DNA of 64,000 nucleotides from Oopsacas minuta (lineage: Eukaryota; Porifera; Hexactinellida; Lyssacinosida; Leucopsacidae): NCBI GenBank assembly GCA_024704765.1, contig JAKMXF010000266.1, forward strand, positions 186,001 through 250,000. The letters are read 5' to 3'. A program made the position numbers and the translations under genes. Positions 26,901-36,446 of the stretch are shown in pieces. The notes under the pieces are model-generated. The model was not told the origin of the DNA. It worked only from the letters and a program-made list of their open reading frames with translations, and searched no databases. Numbering within the stretch: the stretch's first letter is position 1; each line of letters begins with the position of its first letter.

Positions 26901-27310
26901 GTGAATGGGAGTCCGCTGGGGGCTCTTTCATCTCATTAGAAGACGTACGTCATGACACAAACGAGTATATCCAAGTAGTGATATCAACATGCGCATTATA
27001 CTTCATAAACGTAACACGTAAACAGAAAAATCTTCTAACTACAGATGTACAAGTCATAATTAGACTTTCTCGGCTAAAAAGCATAAATATATGCTCCAAG
27101 CCTATGGCGTGTGATAAAGATCATATAGTGTATCTTCACCATCTAGAATTTGAAGTATTATACGATGATGATAAACCGAAAATATACCAGATACCTTGTC
27201 ATTCACACGAAGTTGCTATTAAACTTAACCAGATAGTGGAATATGCTAAACATCTCCGTGAAGAAGAGAAGCAGGTTATCCCCACAACAAGTTTTGAAGA
27301 CTACTGGTAA
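14960..27310 (+). CDS. VPS13D: VPS13D-type bridge-like lipid transfer protein, 4057 aa
   Basis: Exon 1 is 14960-26408 (one uninterrupted frame of 11.4 kb). Exon 2 is 26586-27310, joined after GGA GCA G to GT TTA. The ATG at 14960 opens the typical chorein N-terminus (MLESVIAYILRSYLGEYLEN). The long middle is the extended repeating beta-groove rod. Around residues 2750-3180 lies the adaptor-binding region, with FIPFRLENNTGLPLRF-type blocks. Residues about 3315-3375 form a ricin-type lectin segment (QQWRMTGAGRIQHVSS and QKWEFNDGLL), the feature that separates VPS13D from VPS13A-C. The end carries the ATG-C/DH-like and PH-like regions (FLGNPVGLFNDLTKGITGL). VPS13D moves lipids between ER, mitochondria and peroxisomes. 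Human VPS13D is about 4390 aa and has a UBA domain, which I do not see here. The nearly intronless structure is striking, since vertebrate orthologues have dozens of introns. Confidence 0.93.
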
Positions 27311-27665
27311 CTTGCTTCAATTTATAATTGCACTTATTTCTATATACTTTTTAATGATGGATCAGTACACTCCCATTGTGACACACATGAATATAGTAGT
27401 CTGTAATATGTAGTAATTGAGTCAAATATTATCAGTTTAATGAGAATATATTAGAGTTTACTTTCGTATATTTTATTTATCTTTCAATTCTTTAATTAAT
27501 ACACAGTTTCAAGGAATTAGCACTTTAGAACTTCCAAAGTTTGCGTATATATGTCAGTAATATTTATACATTGAGGTGTTAGGAATATTTCCATTCAACT
27601 TTATTATACTCAAATATAGAGATCGGTAAATATCAGTTATATATTTATTTAATCTGTAGCTAAGT
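27311..27665. other. Short intergenic spacer, 355 bp
   Basis: AT-rich DNA between the VPS13D stop and the transporter ATG. It must hold the 3' UTR of one and the promoter of the other. No hairpin or repeat is visible. Confidence 0.35.
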
Positions 27666-29192
27666 ATGAAAATGCCTACCCCCAGAGAATGTTACGTTAC
27701 TTCTCTAAAGCTGATTAAATCCAATCTCCTCGTTATCTTCACTATAACTGCGGTATTTTCAGGTCTCATGCTTGGTATCATTCTACAACAATTCCACATA
27801 GACAATCAGGGACTAATGATAATAGGATTCCCTGGAGAGATTCTATTACGCTTATTGAAGTTGTTGATAGTCCCACTCATAATTACCTCTATAATAACTG
27901 GAATTACTTCGCTTGAGATTAAGAGTTCAAGCAAGATCGCACTGCGTGGTCTCACATACTATTTCTCTACCACACTATTTGCTATCCTTCTCGGTCTGAT
28001 TCTTGTCGTAACAATCAAACCTGGTCTTAGGAATGAGGCCCCCGCATTTTTAGAAGAATCCCCGCTCGGAGCTGAAACACGTTCTACTGTAGACGCTGCG
28101 CTAGACATGATCCGTAACTTATTCCCTGATAATTTCGTTAAAGCATGCTTCACTAATACGAAAACCGTTTACAGCTATAGATTAACTAACGGTACAAACG
28201 GTACTGTCACTAACACTACAATGCGTGAGCTCTCGGATACCTCAGGTATAAATATGTCTGGACTAGTTTGTATTGCTTTTATTATCGGAATTGCTCTACT
28301 CACAATGAAGGAGGAAGGAGAATCATTAATTGCACTTATTAAGGTGTCTAATACGCTTGTTATGAAGCTTGTAATATGTGTTCTTTGGTATTCACCCATT
28401 GGGATTCTATCTTTGATAGCTAAAAATGTCGCAGAGACGGATGATATAGGACAAATGCTTGAGCAACTTGGATGGCTGATTTTAACAGTTTTATTAGGTC
28501 TTTCGATTCATGGGTTCATCACACTCCCCTTGTTATACGTCATTATTTCAATGAGAAACCCGTTTAAATTATTTTACAATTTGTTACCAGCATTGTTAGT
28601 GGCATTTGGCACATCTTCAAGCTCTGGTGCTATGCCTGTAACGATGCGCTGCTTGGAGGGAAGGGTTAAGATCGATAAACGGATTACACAGTTTCTTATA
28701 CCAATTGGTACTACTATTAACATGGATGGTACAGCATTGTATGAAGCAATCGCTGCTATTTTCATTGCACAGCTCTACCGACTTGATCTCACATTTATAC
28801 AATATATTCTCGTTGTTTTGACGGCTACAATCGCATCAGTTGGAGCTGCAGCTATTCCATCATCTGGTCTTATCACCATCATGATTGTACTCAATATCTT
28901 AGGCATACCATATAATAGTGTGTTTATTATATTCTCTATTGATTGGTTCTTAGACAGATTTAGAACTACTGTAAATGTGTGGGGAGATAGTATAGGAGCA
29001 GGGATAGTTGAATCCTTATCAGCTAGCGATTTGGACCTTTCAAACGAGAAGGAAGGGATTTCTAAGTTCTGTACTACCTCGTTTTGTAGATTCGGGTATC
29101 AGAGACAATCTATGGAAAGTCAACCTATAATTAAGTATACGGCAGCTCCTGATACAGACGAAGAAGGGAAGGAAAAGGAAATTGAAGTGTAA
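27666..29192 (+). CDS. SLC1A-like: SLC1-family sodium-coupled excitatory amino acid transporter, 508 aa
   Basis: This is a single-exon plasma-membrane transporter of the glutamate/neutral amino acid family. Hydrophobic segments fit the eight-helix SLC1 topology. The HP1 loop reads SSSSGAMPVT (about 316-325), TM7 has NMDGT starting at N352, HP2 reads IPSSGLIT, and TM8 reads DRFRTTVNVWGDS. R433 sits at the position of the Arg that holds the side-chain carboxylate in glutamate transporters, while neutral ASCT-type members have Thr or Cys there, so acidic amino acids are the likely substrates. A large extracellular loop between residues about 165 and 200 carries N-glycosylation sites (NGT, NTT, NMS). 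The C-terminal tail is short and acidic. Start is the first ATG at 27666. Length is normal for the family. Confidence 0.93.
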   Translation: MKMPTPRECYVTSLKLIKSNLLVIFTITAVFSGLMLGIILQQFHIDNQGLMIIGFPGEILLRLLKLLIVPLIITSIITGITSLEIKSSSKIALRGLTYYFSTTLFAILLGLILVVTIKPGLRNEAPAFLEESPLGAETRSTVDAALDMIRNLFPDNFVKACFTNTKTVYSYRLTNGTNGTVTNTTMRELSDTSGINMSGLVCIAFIIGIALLTMKEEGESLIALIKVSNTLVMKLVICVLWYSPIGILSLIAKNVAETDDIGQMLEQLGWLILTVLLGLSIHGFITLPLLYVIISMRNPFKLFYNLLPALLVAFGTSSSSGAMPVTMRCLEGRVKIDKRITQFLIPIGTTINMDGTALYEAIAAIFIAQLYRLDLTFIQYILVVLTATIASVGAAAIPSSGLITIMIVLNILGIPYNSVFIIFSIDWFLDRFRTTVNVWGDSIGAGIVESLSASDLDLSNEKEGISKFCTTSFCRFGYQRQSMESQPIIKYTAAPDTDEEGKEKEIEV

Positions 29193-29318
29193 ATACTGAT
29201 TTTTATAACTTTTGAATTAATCAAGTTTGAATTCTCTTGTATAATATATTATATTTTCAATTTAGAAACTATTCATTCATTTATTTTAAGATTTCTTTTT
29301 CTTATACTCAGTGAAGCA

Positions 29319-30464
29319 ATGACATCATCATACGATACTATAGTGGTGGGTGCAGGTATAGAGGGATCAGCTACTGCTATGTACTTGGCTATCAAAGGCA
29401 GTAGAACTCTGTTATTGGAACAATTCGAGCTGGAGCACACACGAGGAAGTTCCCACGGAGGTAGTAGGATAATTAGGTACAATTATCCTGAGTCATTCTA
29501 TGTTGAAATGATGAAGAAAGCATATCCGTTATGGAGTGATATTGAGAAGCAGGCTGGAGTTAAATTAGTTGAAAAGTGTGGTGGTATTACCTTTGGGCAT
29601 CGTGATCACGTGGAAATAAGGAACGGCATTGAATCTCTGTCGAGAGAGAATATTCCCCATTCTGTAATCGAGAGTGACGAAATTCAGAAAAGGTATCCAT
29701 TCTTGAATCTACCAGATGATTTTGTAGTCGTAGCAGAACCTGATTCAGGTTATGTATATGCTAGAAAATCCTTGAAAGCAATGCAGAAAATATTCGTATC
29801 TAATGGAGGAACTATTCTTGATATGCATAAAGTAGTTGGTATTACTCCAGGGAGAATAATCAGGGTAAAAACACTGAAAGGTTCCTTTCAATGTAAATCA
29901 TTGATTATATGTGCTGGTCCATGGACTAACAATGTATTAACAGACACTGGGCTAAAACTTCCTATTACACCTCATAGAGTTTGCATTTCTTTCTATAAAC
30001 AAACAGATTCTGCATTTGATAATATTCCTATCTTTATTTACAGAGCTCAGAATGATCCCGGCTTCCATTACTATGGCATGCCGGATTCTGAATATCCGGG
30101 TTTATTCAAAATTTGTGCTCACAATGGTGTGGCATTGTCCAACCCAGATGATCGTGACACGAATAGTGATTATTCATTCCTTGAATATACAACTAATTTC
30201 ATTGCCTCAAAACTTCGTGGAGTTTCATCTAAGCCTAGTATCCTTGAGACTTGTATTTATACGCTTGCACCAGATCATAATCCATTTCTTGACAGACATC
30301 CTCATTTTCATAATATTGTAATTGGAGCAGGATTCTCTGGTCACGGATTTAAGCTTGCTCCTGTTGTTGGTTCTATTCTCTCAGGCTTAGCTTTACATGA
30401 AGAGATCGATTACGATATTTCTCATTTCAAGATTTCACGTTTCAAATCAAATTCTAAACTATGA
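29319..30464 (+). CDS. PIPOX: Peroxisomal sarcosine / L-pipecolate oxidase, copy 1, 381 aa
   Basis: A monomeric sarcosine oxidase family flavoenzyme (DAO fold). It oxidises sarcosine to glycine and formaldehyde, or pipecolate to piperideine-6-carboxylate, with release of H2O2. The N-terminus has the dinucleotide motif VVGAGIEGSATA. The conserved RGSSHGGSRIIRYNY block and the late HNIVIGAGFSGHGFKLAPVVG segment are typical. C312 in LETCIYT sits where the family links FAD covalently. The protein ends in SKL, a canonical type 1 peroxisomal targeting signal, so location is predictable. It is a single exon starting at the first ATG. A second, nearly identical copy follows 469 bp downstream in the same orientation. 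Whether sarcosine or pipecolate is preferred cannot be read from sequence. Confidence 0.93.
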   Translation: MTSSYDTIVVGAGIEGSATAMYLAIKGSRTLLLEQFELEHTRGSSHGGSRIIRYNYPESFYVEMMKKAYPLWSDIEKQAGVKLVEKCGGITFGHRDHVEIRNGIESLSRENIPHSVIESDEIQKRYPFLNLPDDFVVVAEPDSGYVYARKSLKAMQKIFVSNGGTILDMHKVVGITPGRIIRVKTLKGSFQCKSLIICAGPWTNNVLTDTGLKLPITPHRVCISFYKQTDSAFDNIPIFIYRAQNDPGFHYYGMPDSEYPGLFKICAHNGVALSNPDDRDTNSDYSFLEYTTNFIASKLRGVSSKPSILETCIYTLAPDHNPFLDRHPHFHNIVIGAGFSGHGFKLAPVVGSILSGLALHEEIDYDISHFKISRFKSNSKL

Positions 30465-30933
30465 ACATATGATTTCTATGATGTCATCTTTATATTGTAT
30501 TGCTGCTCCTATAGGGAGAGTGTAGTCCTACCTCTTTATATTGATGAGGTTAGTTTAGCCCGGTCGCCCGCGTTACTTTGAAATTCTGCGATCTGAATTT
30601 CCTAAAAATTCCTAACATGGTATCATCAGCACATTTGGGGTGTAGTCAGTAGATTTGGTCCAGGAGTACGACTTTGGTAAATATTTCACACCTAGAGGCG
30701 AGTCATTTAATTTTGATGCATTTATTATGTAAATGCGAAAAGATAATAGAGATTAGGTTCCACATCTTGTAAGGTGTAATTCTAAGATGTTTTAGTATAC
30801 GTAAACTATTGAATTTTGTCTTTCATAATAAAGTCTTTATTTAAAGCTGAGTGTACTAGTTTCTCAATTTTGTAGGAAAGGTAATTGCTTAGACTAAAAA
30901 TTCTAAAACGATTCACTTCTTGAATTCTTAGCG
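30465..30933. other. Spacer between the two oxidase copies
   Basis: 469 bp with no open frame of note. Sequence similarity between the copies starts sharply at the ATG region (at or just before 30934), and the upstream DNA is not alike, so promoters of the two copies probably differ. A short GC-richer patch (CCCGGTCGCCCGCG near 30560) stands out from the AT-rich surroundings, without a recognisable function. Confidence 0.35.
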
Positions 30934-32076
30934 ATGACATCCTCATACGATACTATAGTGGTGGGTGCAGGTATAGAGGGATCAGCTACTGCTATGTACT
31001 TGGCTATCAAAGGCAGTAGAACTCTGTTATTGGAACAATTCGAGCTGGAGCACACACGAGGAAGTTCCCACGGAGGTAGTAGGATAATTAGGTACAATTA
31101 TCCTGAGTCATTCTATGTTGAAATGATGAAGAAAGCATATCCGTTATGGAGTGATATTGAGAAGCAGGCTGAAGTTAAACTAGTTGAAAAGTGTGGTGGT
31201 ATTACCTTTGGGCATCGTGATCACGTGGAAATAAGGAACGGCATTGAATCTCTGTCGAGAGAGAATATTCCCTATTCTGTAATCGAGAGTGACGAAATTC
31301 AGAAAAGGTATCCATTCTTGAATCTACCAGATGATTTTGTAGTCGTAGCAGAACCTGATTCAGGTTATGTATATGCTAGAAAATCCTTGAAAGCAATGCA
31401 GAAAATATTCGTATCTAATGGAGGAACTATTCTTGATATGCATAAAGTAGTTGGCATTACTCCAGGGAGAATAATCAGGGTAAAAACACTGAAAGGTTCC
31501 TTTCAATGTAAATCATTGATTATATGTGCTGGTCCATGGACTAACACTGTATTAGCATACACTGAGTTAAGACTTCCTATTACACCTCATAGAGTTTGCA
31601 TTTCGTTCTATAAACAAACACATCCAGTATTTGATAATATTCCTATCTTTATTTACAGAGCTCAGAATGATCCCGTATACTATTATTTCGGAATGCCAGA
31701 CTCTGAATATCCGGGTTTATTCAAAATTTGTGCTCATGATGGTGTAGTTTCAGATCCAGATGATCGTGATTTAGATAATCAGTATTCATTCCTGAAATAT
31801 ACTTCAGCCTTCATTGCCTCAAAACTTCGTGGAGTTTCATCTAAACCTAGTATCTTAGAGACATGTATGTACTCAATTACACCAGATTACCATCCATTTC
31901 TTGACAGACATCCTCATTTTCATAATATTGTAATTGAAGCAGGATTCTCTGGTCACGGATTTAAGCTTGCTCCTGTTGTTGGTTCTATTCTCTCAGGCTT
32001 AGCTTTACATGAAGAGATCGATTACGATATTTCTCATTTCAAGATTTCACGTTTCAAATCAAATTCTAAACTATGA
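30934..32076 (+). CDS. PIPOX: Peroxisomal sarcosine / L-pipecolate oxidase, copy 2, 380 aa
   Basis: Tandem duplicate of the gene at 29319. The first 207 residues or so differ at only a few positions (for example G to E at the GVKLVEK block and H to Y in PHSV). Residues about 208-320 differ much more (NTVLAYTELRL, DPVYYYFGM, DLDNQYSFLKYTSAF), and the last 60 are again almost identical. It keeps the FAD-binding N-terminus, a Cys (C311, LETCMYS) for covalent flavin attachment, and the SKL peroxisomal signal. One notable change is IVIEAGFSG where copy 1 and the family have IVIGAGFSG, a Gly to Glu next to the flavin-binding C-terminal motif, which could reduce activity. The divergent middle segment lines the substrate side in this family, so altered substrate range is possible. 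Confidence 0.92.
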   Translation: MTSSYDTIVVGAGIEGSATAMYLAIKGSRTLLLEQFELEHTRGSSHGGSRIIRYNYPESFYVEMMKKAYPLWSDIEKQAEVKLVEKCGGITFGHRDHVEIRNGIESLSRENIPYSVIESDEIQKRYPFLNLPDDFVVVAEPDSGYVYARKSLKAMQKIFVSNGGTILDMHKVVGITPGRIIRVKTLKGSFQCKSLIICAGPWTNTVLAYTELRLPITPHRVCISFYKQTHPVFDNIPIFIYRAQNDPVYYYFGMPDSEYPGLFKICAHDGVVSDPDDRDLDNQYSFLKYTSAFIASKLRGVSSKPSILETCMYSITPDYHPFLDRHPHFHNIVIEAGFSGHGFKLAPVVGSILSGLALHEEIDYDISHFKISRFKSNSKL

Positions 32077-32443
32077 GTATAGGACTTCCATAGATAGCGT
32101 CACTTAATTAATATACTTATATAACTCGAATTGGCCGAGTTCTTTGTGGAATGTTGAGTTGTATATCAATTTATACTACTTGGATCGATTTTCATGTATT
32201 TTCTCAGCTTAGTAACTCTATTGTGTTTGATTAAAACATATTTGTATACAATTTACTGATAATTTTCATTAATCAACTACTTCTAAATTGTATGGTAGCT
32301 CTTGCACTTGTACTTCTACTTATTGGAATCTCATTTAACTCAATCCTTGCGAAATCTTATACCTATTAATTATACGGCTAATTAATTTGGTATAAAATAC
32401 AATGTATCCTTTTAATCGATAAAACCCTATAAGGTTTGTTAAA
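32077..32443. other. Intergenic spacer, 367 bp
   Basis: AT-rich DNA between the second oxidase and the coiled-coil/NHL gene. No repeat, hairpin or further coding signal was noticed. Confidence 0.3.
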
Positions 32444-33646
32444 ATGGCCAAGGAAATATTTGATTCAAAATGGGACGATTTGGAGTACCAAGTAAATACT
32501 TTTTGTAATCATTTAATCGCGAAAGCAAATGAAAAGAGGTGTTACTTACTTCAAAAAATACAAGATTCTAAATTTCAAGCTAAACACATTGAAGATTCAG
32601 TAGGACAGTTGAAAAATGGGATTGCTGTATTAGAAACAGAATTGAAAGGGAATAGTATAAAGGAATGCCAAGAAAAAATGTTGAAAGAGATGAATACAGA
32701 GATAAAATCCCTCCTTCTTACTGAGCCTACCCCTTCAGATTTTATGCTAGTGACAGTAAAAAGTGAGATTCTAAATTCAACTATAGATAACCTAGCTTCT
32801 ATAGTTAAAATCCCCAAGCAATATTCATGTAAAGATCTCCCAAAGTACACGATTGCAAAAAATCAAAATTTTGTATTGAAATATCCACGTAGCATTTCTG
32901 TAGATGAATCACTCGATTTGATTGCTATAGTTGATAAAGGCTGTAAGTCCATATTTCTTTTCACTCTATCGGGTAAATTCATTAATCAGTTTGGTGAGAA
33001 AGTGCTCGACTACCCAGTTTCCGTTAAGATCGCTAATAATCAAGATATCTACGTAACAGACGCCCGTGCAAGTAATAGTATTGTTAAATTCAGGGCTGCG
33101 AAGGGTAAATTCTCTGAAAAGATTCATCTTGTAAGTACTGTCAATGGGAAATATGAATATCCCACTGGATTAGATTACGATCCCTTCACCAACCTCCTCT
33201 ACGTCACATTATCTACTGAACATGCAATTGCTATATTTTCACAAAATCTAGCCATAAAAGAAAAGTTCAACTCTTCTATATATTTTCCACAAGATATAAA
33301 AGTTACTAAAGATGAAATATTTGTATTAGATTTCAATAATCCTTGCTTGCATGTAATTTCTAAGTTAACATATGCTACCATTAGGTCAATACTACCACGA
33401 GGAATATCACTACCATTACAAACAGCTGCGTTCTTCTGTTTAGACAGAATAGGCAATATTGTTTTATCTGATGCTCAGAACCATAACGTACAAATATATT
33501 CCCCATCAGGGCTTCTATTGCATACTTTAAGCCAAAAAGGGCATTCAATCGGTGAAGTATTTGTACCATCAGGAGTATATGTAACGAAAAATGATGACGT
33601 AATTGTTGCCTCTCAGAATTCTAATTACCCAATCCAGATTTTCTAA
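32444..33646 (+). CDS. Coiled-coil plus NHL-repeat protein (TRIM-NHL-like without RING), 400 aa
   Basis: Residues 1-140 are charged and helical with heptad-like spacing (YLLQKIQDSKFQAKHIEDSV and following), a likely coiled coil like the B-box C-terminal region of TRIM proteins. From about residue 150 NHL-type blades follow: LKYPRSISVDESLDLIAIVD, LDYPVSVKIANNQDIYVTDA, YEYPTGLDYDPFTNLLYVTL, IYFPQDIKVTKDEIFVLDFN and VFVPSGVYVTKNDDVIVASQ. About six blades make one propeller. No RING or B-box zinc ligands are present, so a direct ubiquitin ligase role is unlikely. The ATG at 32444 is in a good context (AAAATGGCC). A shorter relative without the coiled coil lies at 14005. Binding partner is unknown. 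Confidence 0.8.
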   Translation: MAKEIFDSKWDDLEYQVNTFCNHLIAKANEKRCYLLQKIQDSKFQAKHIEDSVGQLKNGIAVLETELKGNSIKECQEKMLKEMNTEIKSLLLTEPTPSDFMLVTVKSEILNSTIDNLASIVKIPKQYSCKDLPKYTIAKNQNFVLKYPRSISVDESLDLIAIVDKGCKSIFLFTLSGKFINQFGEKVLDYPVSVKIANNQDIYVTDARASNSIVKFRAAKGKFSEKIHLVSTVNGKYEYPTGLDYDPFTNLLYVTLSTEHAIAIFSQNLAIKEKFNSSIYFPQDIKVTKDEIFVLDFNNPCLHVISKLTYATIRSILPRGISLPLQTAAFFCLDRIGNIVLSDAQNHNVQIYSPSGLLLHTLSQKGHSIGEVFVPSGVYVTKNDDVIVASQNSNYPIQIF

Positions 33647-33709
33647 TAATTGTTGATAATTCTTATTTATTTATTCCAACTATTATATTAAGTGTTCCTT
33701 ACTAGATCT

Positions 33710-35218
33710 ATGAATTATCCCATATACACTGAATTACCCATACAAGATGCGTTTGTAATTGAGTACAGAGCTTTTAGCGATAGCAGGGGGTATTTAGCTG
33801 AGTTATATAATTCAAATAAATACAAGCAAGCAGAAACTGAGAATCTACAACAAATTACTCTATCGCAATCAAAAAAGAACGTATTACGCGGTATCCATAA
33901 GGTCCCATACTCTAAATTGGTAACCTGTGTAAGGGGGGCGATTTATGACGTCATTGTTGACCTACGTCATAATTCACCAACATTTCTGATGTGGGTGAGT
34001 ATAGTACTGACTCAATCAAATCATAAACAACTGTATATACCTGCAGACTGTGGACACGCGTTTCTATCTCTAGAGAATGATACTCTAGTCGTTTACGGTC
34101 AAAGCCAGCCATTTAATCCAGCACTTGAAGACAATTGTAGATTTGATGATCCATTCGTTAATGTATACTGGCATCTTGATATAGCTAAGCTTGAGATTTC
34201 TCCTAAGGATAGAGATACTGCATTATTGATACCTGACAATCTTCCCAAAGGATTATCTCCTCATAGAACTCGCATCTTGATTATAGGAGCTTCAGGCCAG
34301 TTGGGAAGTATTTTAACTTATAAATTACAGAAATATTACCAATTGCAGTACGTTGTATACGGAACATATTGTAATAACAAAGTTGATACTCATTGTGTTA
34401 AAATGGATCTGAATTCTTCTTCTACTGAGAATACCTTTAGTTACCATTCCTTATTGCAACTATGTCACCCGAATATAGTGATAATTTGTGCAGCCATGAC
34501 ATGGGTAGACGGCTGTGAAAAGTCGCAGAATAAAGCTTATGATATAAACTGTAATGCTGTATTTTCGTTATCCTTAGAAGCGAAAAAGATTGGCGCAAAG
34601 ACCATATACATTTCAACAGATTACGTGTTTGGCGGTGTGCTTCCTATCTATGGAGATAAATACATGGAAGAGGATACCATTTCTCCATTGAATGTGTACG
34701 GAAAAACTAAGCATAGAGGAGAGCAATTTGTGTTATCCATAAGCAAAGATAATCTTGTGGTGAGAACAAGCTCACTATTCGGACCTGATAAGTTAAACAA
34801 GAATTTTCCATGTCAAGTTGTAAGAAAGTTGAAGGATAATCTGAAATTTCCAGCATTCAGTCATGTAGTAAGTACACCCACGTACACAGTAGACCTTGCA
34901 GAGTGTATTATTCAGTTGTTAGTACATGACTGTAGTGGTGTAATGCATTTAGCTGGACCTGAATCAGCTAGCAAGTATGATTGGGCATTAAAAATAGCGA
35001 ATAGCTTCAACTTGGAAAACACCTTGATTGAGAAAGTGGACTCTTTTCCTGCGCTTGTTGCGAAACGACCTCTCAACTCGAGTTTAGCGAATAACCGCAT
35101 TGGTTATATTTTGCCTGAGTTTAAGTTCAGAGGGATACAGGATGCTCTGGAGGACTGGATGATTAATTTTCCAGATTCTCTTGATGACATTGTTAATCCG
35201 ACTAAATCTAAGCTTTGA
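33710..35218 (+). CDS. RmlC-RmlD fusion: dTDP-4-keto sugar 3,5-epimerase plus 4-reductase, 502 aa
   Basis: Two complete enzyme domains lie in one frame. Residues 1-185 are an RmlC-type cupin epimerase: FSDSRGYLAELYN, VLRGIHK with the catalytic-type H63, VIVDLRHNSPTF, and LYIPADCGHAFLSLEND. Residues 190-500 are an RmlD/MAT2B-type short-chain reductase: IIGASGQLG (glycine motif from G193), WVDGCEK, STDYVFGG, and Y330-x3-K334 in YGKTK. Together these would epimerise and reduce a 4-keto-6-deoxy sugar nucleotide to the rhamnose form; the preceding 4,6-dehydratase is not in this window. In RmlC the stretch before NP usually has aromatic Tyr, here it reads QPFNP, so epimerase activity is not certain. 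The frame is open upstream to 33692, but the first ATG is 33710. Animals rarely have this fusion; bacterial or other transfer is possible but unproven. Confidence 0.88.
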   Translation: MNYPIYTELPIQDAFVIEYRAFSDSRGYLAELYNSNKYKQAETENLQQITLSQSKKNVLRGIHKVPYSKLVTCVRGAIYDVIVDLRHNSPTFLMWVSIVLTQSNHKQLYIPADCGHAFLSLENDTLVVYGQSQPFNPALEDNCRFDDPFVNVYWHLDIAKLEISPKDRDTALLIPDNLPKGLSPHRTRILIIGASGQLGSILTYKLQKYYQLQYVVYGTYCNNKVDTHCVKMDLNSSSTENTFSYHSLLQLCHPNIVIICAAMTWVDGCEKSQNKAYDINCNAVFSLSLEAKKIGAKTIYISTDYVFGGVLPIYGDKYMEEDTISPLNVYGKTKHRGEQFVLSISKDNLVVRTSSLFGPDKLNKNFPCQVVRKLKDNLKFPAFSHVVSTPTYTVDLAECIIQLLVHDCSGVMHLAGPESASKYDWALKIANSFNLENTLIEKVDSFPALVAKRPLNSSLANNRIGYILPEFKFRGIQDALEDWMINFPDSLDDIVNPTKSKL

Positions 35219-35407
35219 TTGTTTATTTATGAATGTATTTTTAGTATAATTATTAATTATATTTTGCCCCCTTGCCCAATTGCATTACCAGAACATTGCA
35301 TATGGGAATTTATCGTTTAGATTTGCCTATCGTCTCGTTTTCCATATTTCGATTTTGCGTTTAACAGAATTAATGCATTAACTTATTTATTTCTTAAAAC
35401 TGTAGCA

Positions 35408-36232
35408 ATGCATGATTCTCATAGCGATGATGACGAGTTCTGGGGTATAGGGAAATCATCTCCCAAGGCATCTCATATTGTAGCTCCATCTCCTGTAAAG
35501 AAAGGAGACATCAAATTAAGTTTTTCAATACCTAGTCTCACAACTTCTCCAGTCTCTACCACTGCTTTTGAATCAACACCTAGACGATACAGCCCTCTAT
35601 CTCAAAGCATTGATAAGATAGCTCCCAAATACATAAGTCCATCAACCAACAAACCTCTAAGCTACAGCAACGAATCCTCTTTAGATACTAGCATATCAGA
35701 TTCAAATGTTGAGTTTAAAACTTCATCATTATACCCAGATGAAGATAAGTCAGATTTGCATGATATTTTGGATGCGTTGCTTAATTTCGAATCCACCATT
35801 GAACCATCTAATGACGTCACATTGAGTAATCCTTACACACATTCTTTAACACAAGCACCAGTTGACAATTACGGAAATACATCTCGGCGTCAGGAGGTTG
35901 AGAGAGAAAACTCACGACTTGCTAAACAGATAAAACAGAGCAAACCTTGTGTAGTTAGATCTTCTCATGGACAAGTTAGCATTATTAAATCAACAGCTGC
36001 TCCAGCAAGTATAAATAGAACACGCTTGACTCGAATTGAACAGGAAAATTTAAATCTCTTAAAACGCATCCAGTCAGCGAAAACTAGCAAGGCGATCTCC
36101 AGAAGGGAACATGAGAGGCATTATGAAAGCCATAAGGTATACGGAAAAATATCTTCCAAGCAAAGATCCTTGGATTCTTCACCGGGCATAAAATCTATGT
36201 CTAACTTGTCAAAACCTGAATGGATAGCATAA
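35408..36232 (+). CDS. CFAP97-like: CFAP97 (KIAA1430/hemingway)-domain ciliary protein, 274 aa
   Basis: The first 150 residues are acidic and Ser/Pro-rich, likely disordered, and start with a DDDEFWG motif. The conserved domain spans about 160-245: RRQEVERENSRLAKQI, then NRTRLTRIEQENLNLLKRI, then ISRREHERHYESHKVYGKI. This pair of RxxxIExEN-L-L-I segments with a short Lys/Arg linker is the CFAP97 signature. Family members are needed for axoneme and flagellum maintenance (fly hemingway, vertebrate CFAP97 and CFAP97D1). It supports a ciliated organism. Single exon, first ATG in frame. The domain match is by memory of the family and is good but not exact. Confidence 0.75.
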   Translation: MHDSHSDDDEFWGIGKSSPKASHIVAPSPVKKGDIKLSFSIPSLTTSPVSTTAFESTPRRYSPLSQSIDKIAPKYISPSTNKPLSYSNESSLDTSISDSNVEFKTSSLYPDEDKSDLHDILDALLNFESTIEPSNDVTLSNPYTHSLTQAPVDNYGNTSRRQEVERENSRLAKQIKQSKPCVVRSSHGQVSIIKSTAAPASINRTRLTRIEQENLNLLKRIQSAKTSKAISRREHERHYESHKVYGKISSKQRSLDSSPGIKSMSNLSKPEWIA

Positions 36233-36446
36233 TATTATAACTCCTCTCATGCGATATTAACATTCTCACTTATTACATGTATTATGTCTAAGGAAGTACT
36301 AATCATATTGAAATATTAAATAACCGTGTATTGCGTATCTTGTCAGCCCATAATTAGATTTTCTTTCACTTTATATATTAGCTATTATCACTGTTTTACT
36401 CCCTAAACAATTAGTACTTACGTGGACGCTCTACTAATAGTAATTG

